A stretch of DNA of 64,000 nucleotides, from IMG/VR virus record IMGVR_UViG_3300046048_000227, positions 1-64,000 of that record, one strand, 5' to 3'. Below the pieces are notes generated by a model, which saw nothing but the letters and a program-made list of their open reading frames with translations, had not been told where the DNA came from and ran no database searches. This DNA comes from a virus. The position numbers and the translations under genes are program-made. This document shows, piece after piece, positions 22,904 through 28,677 of the stretch (its first letter is position 1; each line of letters starts with the position of its first letter).

Positions 22904-23539
22904 ATGCCGATCATACAAGTAAAAGGTGAACTACCAAAACGGGTTGAACTGGATGTGTACCCAACCCCGATAGAATATACAAGAGCCGTTTTAAAATTTC
23001 TCCAGCTTTCTCATTACCCAATAGAAAGTTACGAGTACACACTAAGGATACTAGACCCAGGTGCTGGTTCAGGTATATGGGGTCAAGCTGTAAAAGAACT
23101 ATACCCACACGCAGAACTTCATGGTACTGAATTAAGAGATGTACCGCCTCCACCACACTACGATCATTGGCACATAGGAAAGTATGAGCTACTTCCTGAC
23201 ACAGTTGGTAAGTTCGATCTTATTGTAGGCAATCCCCCTTACTATGTACTAGAAGATTTCATGGACAAAAGCTTTGAGCTTTTACATGATTATGGAATGT
23301 TAAGTTTCCTTTTACCTGCCTCTTTTTCTGAGAGCAAGAAAAGGTACTTAAAATATTTTAGTAAGCAGGATTATTACAAACCTACAATGATCATTAACTC
23401 TGTCCGCAGGATAAGTTTCACTGGTGATGGCAAGTCTAATGCTACAGCCTACGCACAGTACACATGGGTTAAGCACGAAAAAATTAATGGAGACCCAGTA
23501 CCTACTTACTGGTTGGATTGGGAATATGACAAAGACTAG
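22904..23539 (+). CDS. DNA adenine-type methyltransferase
   Basis: 211 residues. DPGAGSG (51-57) is the S-adenosylmethionine-binding motif I and NPPY (110-113) the catalytic motif IV of amino-methyltransferases, here in the gamma-class order typical of N6-adenine enzymes. No target-recognition domain is obvious, so it is compact. The ATG at 22904 follows AAAGGA. Likely protects phage DNA from restriction or marks it. It overlaps the next methyltransferase by 14 bases, so the two form a pair. Confidence 0.88.
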   Translation: MPIIQVKGELPKRVELDVYPTPIEYTRAVLKFLQLSHYPIESYEYTLRILDPGAGSGIWGQAVKELYPHAELHGTELRDVPPPPHYDHWHIGKYELLPDTVGKFDLIVGNPPYYVLEDFMDKSFELLHDYGMLSFLLPASFSESKKRYLKYFSKQDYYKPTMIINSVRRISFTGDGKSNATAYAQYTWVKHEKINGDPVPTYWLDWEYDKD

Positions 23540-24380
23540 TTCATTCGGTGTAAGCAAGAGAGAAAACCACGACGCTACAAGATTCTATGCTCGTAACGTA
23601 TATGATGAGTACTCCAGCTACGAACCTAGGCTACCGGAGGTGCCCGATCCTGAAGACTGGGCAAACGCTCTTATGTGCTCAGATGCTGCACACATAGATA
23701 TTCCTAGAGAAAGCATAGCTCTAACCTTCACATCTCCACCCTACAATGTCGGTAAAGAGTACGAAGAAGACATGACAAAGGATGAGTACGCTGAATTTTT
23801 ATATAACATAGGACTAGAGCTTTACGATGTTACTATTCCAGGGGGTAGGTTTGTTTTCAACACAGCAAACATAGGGCGTAAGCCTTACATTCCTTTAACT
23901 AAGCTTGCCTATGAAATCTTTGCTGATACCATAGGGTTTTTGCCTGCTGGAGAAATTATCTGGGTAAAAGGAAAAGGCGCAAGCGGTAGCTGTGCTTGGG
24001 GTAGCTGGAACAGTGCTAAAGCACCAAGATTACGTGATTTGCATGAGTACTTACTAGTTTTCTGTAAAGAGAACTACTCCAGGTATGACAAAGGCACCTC
24101 AACCATGGAAAAAGAAGAGTTCATGGAGAGTACCCTGTCTACGTGGTACATAGCACCAGAATCTGCTAAAAAAGTAGGGCACCCTGCTCCGTTCCCATTA
24201 GAGCTAGCTAAAAAAGTAATTAACTTGTTCTCTTACAAGGGAGATGTGATCCTTGATCCTTTTGTAGGCTCAGGCACAACATGTATAGCTGCTAAACAGC
24301 TAGAAAGGTACTATGTAGGCGTTGATTATACACAAGAGTACATAGACTTAGCACAAAAACGTATAGATACGCTGGCGTGA
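23526..24380 (+). CDS. Beta-class DNA methyltransferase
   Basis: 284 residues. TSPPY (69-73) precedes DPFVGSGTT (244-252), the order of beta-class N6-adenine or N4-cytosine methyltransferases; SPPY favours N4-cytosine but does not settle it. The ATG at 23526 lies within the preceding gene; the longer frame starting at 23424 has no binding site. The last codons and stop (TGA, 24378-24380) are part of tRNA-Leu(TAA), which starts at 24371. Confidence 0.9.
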   Translation: MTKTSSFGVSKRENHDATRFYARNVYDEYSSYEPRLPEVPDPEDWANALMCSDAAHIDIPRESIALTFTSPPYNVGKEYEEDMTKDEYAEFLYNIGLELYDVTIPGGRFVFNTANIGRKPYIPLTKLAYEIFADTIGFLPAGEIIWVKGKGASGSCAWGSWNSAKAPRLRDLHEYLLVFCKENYSRYDKGTSTMEKEEFMESTLSTWYIAPESAKKVGHPAPFPLELAKKVINLFSYKGDVILDPFVGSGTTCIAAKQLERYYVGVDYTQEYIDLAQKRIDTLA

Positions 24381-24445
24381 AGGGAAAAGGCATACCTACC
24401 TCACTTAAAATGAGGTGATTGGTGGTTCGAGTCCACCCGTCAGCA
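24371..24445 (+). tRNA. tRNA-Leu(TAA), short variable region, overlaps upstream gene
   Basis: Acceptor GCTGGCG/CGTCAGC; anticodon arm CCTCA-CTTAAAA-TGAGG; T-arm GGTGG-TTCGAGT-CCACC; variable region TGATT. Positions 8-10 (TGA) are the stop codon of the methyltransferase gene. Confidence 0.78.
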
Positions 24446-24448
24446 CTA

Positions 24449-24561
24449 TGCTGTGAGAGTGATGGGTTAAGGGTTCGAGTCCCTCTCAAAGGTCGCTCCT
24501 TTGTAGCCTATCTAGTGAGTATACGCACGATGGTAAGTAGGTACAGCCCACTCTCACAGCA
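24449..24561 (+). ncRNA. T-arm-containing RNA closed by a 13-bp inverted repeat
   Basis: TGCTGTGAGAGTG (24449-24461) pairs perfectly with CACTCTCACAGCA (24549-24561). Inside are a T-arm-like AGGG-TTCGAGT-CCCT, then an acceptor-like hairpin CAAAGG-tcgct-CCTTTG, then TAGCC... with GTAgCCTA/TAGGTAC. The order (T-arm, 3' acceptor, 5' acceptor, D-like part) is that of a circularly permuted tRNA, but the D-like part is too long for a normal tRNA. It may equally be a tRNA relic or an unknown structured RNA. Confidence 0.45.
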
Positions 24562-24589
24562 GACAAACGAATTGAATAAGGAGTCTAAG

Positions 24590-24838
24590 ATGATTAGTGT
24601 GAAGCTAGCAGAAACTATTAAGGAAATGAAATTCCAATTAAAAGACCTTACTTATGAGAATTATACAAGTAGTCGTAACGCATTCATTGGCACAGTTAAT
24701 AATGGCGATGTGAGCTTATACCTTGTGTCATTCTCTAGAATAATAAAGGCAAATAACTTTAACAATACTTGGGCACACCCAGAGACTGAAGTGACTGTAA
24801 AAGAATGGGTTGATGTAACTATCACGGTAGACCAATGA
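24590..24838 (+). CDS. Unknown phage protein
   Basis: 82 residues with AAGGAG upstream of the ATG at 24590; the upstream frame runs through tRNA-like sequence and is ignored. Beta-rich pattern. Its stop overlaps the sulfotransferase-like gene. Confidence 0.72.
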   Translation: MISVKLAETIKEMKFQLKDLTYENYTSSRNAFIGTVNNGDVSLYLVSFSRIIKANNFNNTWAHPETEVTVKEWVDVTITVDQ

Positions 24839-25512
24839 GTAACATACTAATCTACCAGATGGGTAGGGTAGGCAGTGTCGCAATTCGCAACTCATTGAAG
24901 GCTGAAGGAGTTAAAGCTACTCATCTACATTACATAATGACAGAAGGTGAGCATCCAGCTAGGCACTTACCAGAACTAAAGGAACAAATACTTGGACGTA
25001 AGGTGCCCTTCAAAATTATTGTTTTAGTACGCGACCCAATAGCTAGGAACATATCGGCTTTCTTCAGAACTCTTGACAATAGAGAATGGACAGGGTATAA
25101 TAGGAAATTGCTGAAGAAGTTTATGACAGAGTATAACCATGTCTGGGCATTAGCTTGGTTCGATCTAGAATTTAACCCTGCTTTCTTTGATATATATGCA
25201 ACATACTATAGTCCAGAACACAGTACTTATAAATTTCCTCCAGCAGATTTTATTATCCTTCGCACAGAAGACTTAAGTAAAAAAAGAACTGCTGACCAGC
25301 TTACTAGTTTCCTAGGAATAGAAAAAATACAAATTATTAAAGCTAACGCAACAGAGTACGCTCCTAAAAGAGCACCTTTGTATAAAGACTTCTTGGATAA
25401 TGTCAAGCTACCACTACACTACGTAGAGTACATGTACAACACCCCGTACACAACACAATTCTATACAGAAAAAGAGATAGAGAGAATGACTAAGCGTTGG
25501 ACAGGAGAATAA
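24835..25512 (+). CDS. Sulfotransferase-like protein, paralogue 1
   Basis: 225 residues. IYQMGRVGS (6-14) resembles the 5'-phosphosulfate-binding loop and RDPIARNISAFF (66-77) the 3'-phosphate-binding motif of PAPS-dependent sulfotransferases. The pattern matches what I remember of the family called putative capsular polysaccharide synthesis protein. Such enzymes would move sulfate from PAPS to a sugar or other acceptor. Two paralogues follow at 25717 and 28678. Substrate unknown; overlaps the preceding gene by four bases. Confidence 0.75.
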   Translation: MSNILIYQMGRVGSVAIRNSLKAEGVKATHLHYIMTEGEHPARHLPELKEQILGRKVPFKIIVLVRDPIARNISAFFRTLDNREWTGYNRKLLKKFMTEYNHVWALAWFDLEFNPAFFDIYATYYSPEHSTYKFPPADFIILRTEDLSKKRTADQLTSFLGIEKIQIIKANATEYAPKRAPLYKDFLDNVKLPLHYVEYMYNTPYTTQFYTEKEIERMTKRWTGE

Positions 25513-25513
25513 T

Positions 25514-25729
25514 ATGAATCAAGACGTACTAAACACTTTATATTTTGAGCAGGCAGAAGCGCGCACAGTTGACCTACTTAACCAGTATTCAGGAAAGTTA
25601 ACACCACTAATAGAGAAGACGATAAAGAACGAGGTGTCTAGTAGGTACCCTACACTGACAGCAGGGGAGATCAACAGAGTGTATGGCAGAGCAGTAAGAA
25701 AATTTGGAGAGACAGTATGCCAACATTGA
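25514..25729 (+). CDS. Small unknown protein
   Basis: 71 residues, helical, one base after the first sulfotransferase-like gene and overlapping the second by 13 bases, with GGAG upstream. Its fixed place between the two suggests a shared transcript. Confidence 0.7.
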   Translation: MNQDVLNTLYFEQAEARTVDLLNQYSGKLTPLIEKTIKNEVSSRYPTLTAGEINRVYGRAVRKFGETVCQH

Positions 25730-26409
25730 TTTACCAAATGGGAAAAGTAGGGTCGATATCCTTACTTAAAGGGCTAGCTGCTAACAAAGTAATATCAACA
25801 CATGCCCATAACCTAGTGAATGTTGAAGGAGAATTTTATGTATCACGGAACAAGGCTATAAAGGAAACTATTGAACTACGACTAGACCACTGGAAAGTAA
25901 TCTCACTAGTCAGAGACCCGATAGCTAGGAACATCTCAGCCTTTGTTCATAAACTATCTAAAAAAAACTACAAAGCATTTCCTAAGTATGATCCATACGT
26001 GCTGCATAGCTTATTTGTAAATAAGTATGACCACCATACTCCGCTTAGATGGTTTGATGAAGAGTTTAACTTATTGTTTGACAATGTATACTCTCGCAAG
26101 TTTAGACATAGAGGAAAGTATTTAAAAATCACCAACGCTGAAAAAAACTATGAAGCTTTAGTACTGCGAACAGAAGATTTAAACTGGTACCATAATGTAA
26201 TAAGAAGTTTTGTTGATATACCACACATTACTATGCCCCACTCTAACTCTATGGCAGAAAAGTTCTGGTTTTATAAAGAGTTCGTTGATTTTATGCGAGG
26301 GAAGATACCACATAGTATAGTTAATGCGCTATACAGCAGTAAGTATACCGAGCACTTTTACTCAAAAGAGGAGATACGGGAATTTGTAAGGTATTGGACG
26401 CTCATATGA
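25717..26409 (+). CDS. Sulfotransferase-like protein, paralogue 2
   Basis: 230 residues, same layout as paralogue 1: LIYQMGKVGS near the N-terminus, RDPIARNISAF at 66-76, and a similar aromatic C-terminus (TEHFYSKEE). Sulfotransferase-like fold inferred from these motifs. GGAG precedes the ATG. The stop codon TGA (26407-26409) lies in tRNA-Leu(CAA), which begins at 26400. Confidence 0.75.
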   Translation: MPTLIYQMGKVGSISLLKGLAANKVISTHAHNLVNVEGEFYVSRNKAIKETIELRLDHWKVISLVRDPIARNISAFVHKLSKKNYKAFPKYDPYVLHSLFVNKYDHHTPLRWFDEEFNLLFDNVYSRKFRHRGKYLKITNAEKNYEALVLRTEDLNWYHNVIRSFVDIPHITMPHSNSMAEKFWFYKEFVDFMRGKIPHSIVNALYSSKYTEHFYSKEEIREFVRYWTLI

Positions 26410-26474
26410 AGGGAATTGGCATACCTAGCATACTCAAAATATGCTGTTTCCTGGTTCGACTCCAGGTATGAGCA
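26400..26474 (+). tRNA. tRNA-Leu(CAA), short variable region, overlaps upstream gene
   Basis: Acceptor GCTCATA/TATGAGC; anticodon arm GCATA-CTCAAAA-TATGC; T-arm CCTGG-TTCGACT-CCAGG; variable region TGTTT. Positions 8-10 are the stop codon of the sulfotransferase-like gene. Confidence 0.78.
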
Positions 26475-26475
26475 C

Positions 26476-26504
26476 TTGACAAACGTAACATACTGTGGTA
26501 GTAT
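26476..26504 (+). promoter_or_regulatory. Sigma-70 promoter
   Basis: TTGACA (26476-26481), 17 bases ending CTGTGG, TAGTAT (26499-26504), two bases after the tRNA-Leu(CAA) discriminator base. Confidence 0.76.
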
Positions 26505-26513
26505 GGATATATT

Positions 26514-26591
26514 GTGGCTTATATACTAGTACTCCTGTTGCTTGCGCTTTGTCTAATCTTTGAGATTTTTGATCATCTCAGAGGCAAGTAG
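26514..26591 (+). CDS. Possible leaderless 25-residue membrane peptide
   Basis: A GTG frame starting about 10 bases after the -10 box encodes a hydrophobic segment followed by DHLRGK. No ribosome binding site, so it would have to be nearly leaderless. Its stop overlaps the first base of tRNA-Ser(GCT). Could be chance. Confidence 0.3.
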   Translation: MAYILVLLLLALCLIFEIFDHLRGK

Positions 26592-26675
26592 GAAGGTTGG
26601 CAGAGAGGAAATGCGTCTACTTGCTAAGTAGTAGCCGTCCTAACGGGTGCAGAGGTTCGATCCCTCTACCTTCCG
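26591..26675 (+). tRNA. tRNA-Ser(GCT)
   Basis: Acceptor GGAAGGT/ACCTTCC; anticodon loop TTGCTAA; long variable arm; T-arm AGAGG-TTCGATC-CCTCT. Shares acceptor and D-arm with the two other Ser tRNAs. Confidence 0.87.
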
Positions 26676-26698
26676 CCTAGATTTAGAGGAGTTATTAT

Positions 26699-26971
26699 AT
26701 GGCAAAGAAAATGATATTAAGAAGAATGAACAACTCCCTACCTGAGTTAGTAAGCATGGTAAGAGAGAGCAAGCTAGAGAATAGAGTGTTCTTATGTAGG
26801 AAAGGGCCAGCTATCTTCACTAGTATGTTGTACTTTGCTAAGGCTGAAGACTTACTGAAAGGGGAAGAACCAAACATTCCTGGAATTGGTATGCTATTTT
26901 TTGTAACAGAAAAAGTCAGGCTCCCAGTAGGAGATGCAGATGAAGTAAACCTTATTTTATTAAAAGATTAG
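26699..26971 (+). CDS. Unknown phage protein
   Basis: 90 residues, basic N-terminus, otherwise mixed. GGAG upstream. Its last codons and TAG stop (26969-26971) fall inside the first helix (P1) of the RNase P RNA. Confidence 0.73.
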   Translation: MAKKMILRRMNNSLPELVSMVRESKLENRVFLCRKGPAIFTSMLYFAKAEDLLKGEEPNIPGIGMLFFVTEKVRLPVGDADEVNLILLKD

Positions 26972-26985
26972 TGTAGTCTTGCGCT

Positions 26986-27001
26986 GGTCTAAGTTTAGAC
27001 T
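26986..27001. promoter_or_regulatory. Palindromic element copy 4, also RNase P helix P3
   Basis: GGTCTAAGTTTAGACT is the fourth copy of the AGTCTAAATTTAGACT family. Here it sits where helix P3 of RNase P RNA must be, so its dyad symmetry may serve RNA structure, protein binding, or both. Confidence 0.6.
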
Positions 27002-27042
27002 AGAGGAAGCTCAGGACTGCTCCGCTTAATGTAGGAGGATAT

Positions 27043-27240
27043 ATGACAGGTGAGTGTACCCACGAACACACAGCAACCTTTACTTATAATGACTGGGTAC
27101 ACCCAGAAACTAGAGAGGAAGTATGTCTAGACTGTCAGAAATCTGTTAGCACTACAGAGGCAGCGACACCAATAGACTCAGTGGGTGAGCGGCACGACAA
27201 GTCTGGTAGGTGGCACCCGCAAGGGACGGCACAGCCGTAG
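27043..27240 (+). CDS. Possible zinc-binding protein nested in the RNase P RNA gene
   Basis: 65 residues with a good AGGAGG upstream. The N-terminal half reads like a real protein: CTHEH (5-9) and VCLDCQ (28-33) could form a zinc site. The C-terminal half is encoded by sequence that also has to form conserved parts of RNase P RNA. Either the gene has been fitted into the RNA's specificity domain or the frame is fortuitous. Confidence 0.5.
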   Translation: MTGECTHEHTATFTYNDWVHPETREEVCLDCQKSVSTTEAATPIDSVGERHDKSGRWHPQGTAQP

Positions 27241-27287
27241 ATAGATGCAAGACCACGACAGAATCCTGGCTATCGCACTAATCTTTA

Positions 27288-27316
27288 TTGACTTATCTTA
27301 CCATGTGTGGTATAAT
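27288..27316 (+). promoter_or_regulatory. Strong sigma-70 promoter for a tRNA block
   Basis: TTGACT (27288-27293), 17 bases ending TGTGG, TATAAT (27311-27316), four bases after the RNase P RNA end and nine before tRNA-Cys. Confidence 0.85.
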
Positions 27317-27324
27317 TACTTACT

Positions 27325-27396
27325 GACCTCGTAGCCAAGTGGGAAGGCGGGTGGTTGCAACCCATCTAAGCGCAGGTTCGATTCCAGCCGAGGTCT
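27325..27396 (+). tRNA. tRNA-Cys(GCA)
   Basis: Acceptor GACCTCG/CGAGGTC; anticodon arm GGTGG-TTGCAAC-CCATC; T-loop TTCGATT with one A-A in the T-stem. Confidence 0.83.
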
Positions 27397-27399
27397 CTA

Positions 27400-27471
27400 G
27401 CACCTATCGCCTAAAGGACGGGCACTTGCCTTCGAAGCTTGTCTGTGCAGGTTCGATCCCTGCTAGGTGCT
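27400..27471 (+). tRNA. tRNA-Arg(TCG)
   Basis: Acceptor GCACCTA/TAGGTGC perfect; D-stem GCCT/GGGC; anticodon loop CTTCGAA with two T-T mismatches in the anticodon stem; T-arm GCAGG-TTCGATC-CCTGC. Confidence 0.78.
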
Positions 27472-27476
27472 CTTAC

Positions 27477-27550
27477 GCTCCCGTAGCTCAGAGGACTAGA
27501 GCAGTTCTCTTCTAAAGAAAAGGTCACAGGTTCGAGTCCTGTCGGGAGTG
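27477..27550 (+). tRNA. tRNA-Arg(TCT)
   Basis: Acceptor GCTCCCG/CGGGAGT (one G-U); D-stem GCTC/GAGC; anticodon loop CTTCTAA; T-arm ACAGG-TTCGAGT-CCTGT. Confidence 0.85.
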
Positions 27551-27553
27551 CCT

Positions 27554-27703
27554 ATGAATGATGAATATAGAATAGTTTTTGACTACGAAATTGGTATGGA
27601 AGTCATAGAAATAGTGCCTCCTGCTGATCCTAATATATTAGAGGTATCAGAAGAGGCATTCAATGACTCCTTAGCAGAGTATATAGACAGTCCCTGTGGT
27701 TGA
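27554..27703 (+). CDS. Small acidic protein between two Arg tRNAs
   Basis: 49 residues, acidic. The only ribosome-binding-like sequence is GGGAG, which belongs to the acceptor of tRNA-Arg(TCT) five bases upstream. Its 3' end overlaps tRNA-Arg(GCG) by 14 bases. Confidence 0.55.
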   Translation: MNDEYRIVFDYEIGMEVIEIVPPADPNILEVSEEAFNDSLAEYIDSPCG

Positions 27704-27762
27704 GCAGGACACAACACTACCCTGCGAAGGTAGAGACACAGGTTCGATCCCTGTCAGGGACT
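27690..27762 (+). tRNA. tRNA-Arg(GCG), overlaps upstream gene
   Basis: Acceptor GTCCCTG/CAGGGAC; anticodon arm CTACC-CTGCGAA-GGTAG; T-arm ACAGG-TTCGATC-CCTGT. A G34 Arg tRNA is unusual in bacteria, which normally use ACG (inosine) for CGN. Confidence 0.8.
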
Positions 27763-27768
27763 CTCTCA

Positions 27769-27842
27769 GGCTGTGTCGTCTACTTAGGTTAGGACAGGAG
27801 GCTTTCAACCTCCAGAACAGGGTTCGAATCCCTGCATAGCTA
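27769..27842 (+). tRNA. tRNA-Glu(TTC)
   Basis: Anticodon arm GGAGG-CTTTCAA-CCTCC; T-arm CAGGG-TTCGAAT-CCCTG; acceptor GGCTGTG/CATAGCT with two G-U pairs. Confidence 0.83.
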
Positions 27843-27871
27843 CTATAATGAAAATACAAAAGGAAGATGCG

Positions 27872-28129
27872 ATGACAAACAGAACAATGTGCGACGTACT
27901 GCAAGAGATGCGTAAGCTAAACAAAACTCGTAACTACAGTGCACTGGCAGGTCTTATTGAAGAAGCACAGATACTTGGCAATCGCATGGAAGCAGCAGTG
28001 TACGATAAACATGATGTAGAACATTACAACAAAGAAAGAAGAAGATTAAAAGCAGAGCTAAAAAAACTTAAAGATACAAAAGATGCGCTAGAACTTGAGA
28101 TCAGTGAACTAGGAGGAGACGATGGTTAG
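27872..28129 (+). CDS. Unknown coiled-coil protein
   Basis: 85 residues, mostly charged helix with a Lys/Glu-rich coiled coil (about 50-80). The ATG at 27872 is favoured by AGGAAG six bases upstream; an in-frame ATG at 27848 is possible. It overlaps the next gene by eight bases. Confidence 0.7.
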   Translation: MTNRTMCDVLQEMRKLNKTRNYSALAGLIEEAQILGNRMEAAVYDKHDVEHYNKERRRLKAELKKLKDTKDALELEISELGGDDG

Positions 28130-28550
28130 TAGAGCTACAGTATACTTAGCTGGCGGTATGCACAGTGACTGGCGAGAACAAGTTAAGATGGGAGTACAGC
28201 ACACAGTAAACTTTTTTGACCCCTGCACACATGGATTTAAATCAGAGGATGCTTATACCTTTTGGGACATACAAGCTATAAGAAAGTCTGACATAGTGTT
28301 TGCTTACATGGAACCAGATAACCCGTCCGGTGTAGGTTTGGCATTTGAAATAGGGTATGCTGTAGCTTTAGGACGTAGTGTTATTTTTGTGGATCAATCT
28401 TCTGAAGAAACTAGAAAATACTGGGGTATGTGTAGGGCAGCTAGCACTGTTACCACTACTAGTATAACTGAAGGTATTCACCTACTAAACTACACGATTG
28501 ACTTGATAACAGTAGACCCAAGTGTTGGAATATTACATCCTCCTGGGTAA
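28122..28550 (+). CDS. Nucleoside 2-deoxyribosyltransferase-like protein
   Basis: 142 residues. YLAGGM at the N-terminus, SDIVFAYMEPDNPSG and FEIGYAVALG (Glu76 in the catalytic position) follow the pattern of the nucleoside 2-deoxyribosyltransferase family. These enzymes exchange bases on deoxyribose or hydrolyse (deoxy)nucleoside monophosphates, which would feed phage nucleotide metabolism. GGAGG precedes the ATG. Its TAA stop (28548-28550) lies in tRNA-Pro copy 2. Confidence 0.78.
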   Translation: MVSRATVYLAGGMHSDWREQVKMGVQHTVNFFDPCTHGFKSEDAYTFWDIQAIRKSDIVFAYMEPDNPSGVGLAFEIGYAVALGRSVIFVDQSSEETRKYWGMCRAASTVTTTSITEGIHLLNYTIDLITVDPSVGILHPPG

Positions 28551-28615
28551 GGTGTTGCAGGATACATACCCGATTTGGATTCGGGAGTGCGTAGGTTCGA
28601 TCCCTACTGCCCAGA
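28543..28615 (+). tRNA. tRNA-Pro(TGG), copy 2, overlaps upstream gene
   Basis: Acceptor CTGGGTA/TGCCCAG; anticodon arm CCCGA-TTTGGAT-TCGGG; T-arm GTAGG-TTCGATC-CCTAC. Same anticodon as the copy at 21558 but a different body. Confidence 0.84.
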
Positions 28616-28677
28616 CTATATTTACTTATGTTTTAATTATATATGATTACGTGAAGTAATAACTGGAGAAGAAACTT

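Larger units (their letters stand above)
26965..27284 (+). ncRNA. rnpB: RNase P RNA
   Basis: Helix P1: AGATTAGTG (26965-26973) with CACTAATCT (27276-27284). P2: GTCTTGC (26976-26982) with GCAAGAC (27247-27253). P4: AGC-T-CAGGA (27008-27016) with TCCTGGCT (27264-27271), including the universally conserved bulged U. The 3' block ACCACGACAGAATCC matches conserved region V of bacterial RNase P RNA, and an ACGGC-aca-GCCGT hairpin precedes it where P18 belongs. RNase P RNA is the ribozyme that trims tRNA 5' leaders, fitting the 34 tRNA genes here. About 320 nt, shorter than the E. coli RNA. P3 is formed by operator-palindrome copy 4. Confidence 0.92.

Noticed and set aside
24419-24589. N-terminal extension of the 24590 gene
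   Set aside because: The open frame passes through the end of tRNA-Leu(TAA) and the inverted-repeat RNA; the good AAGGAG supports the start at 24590.
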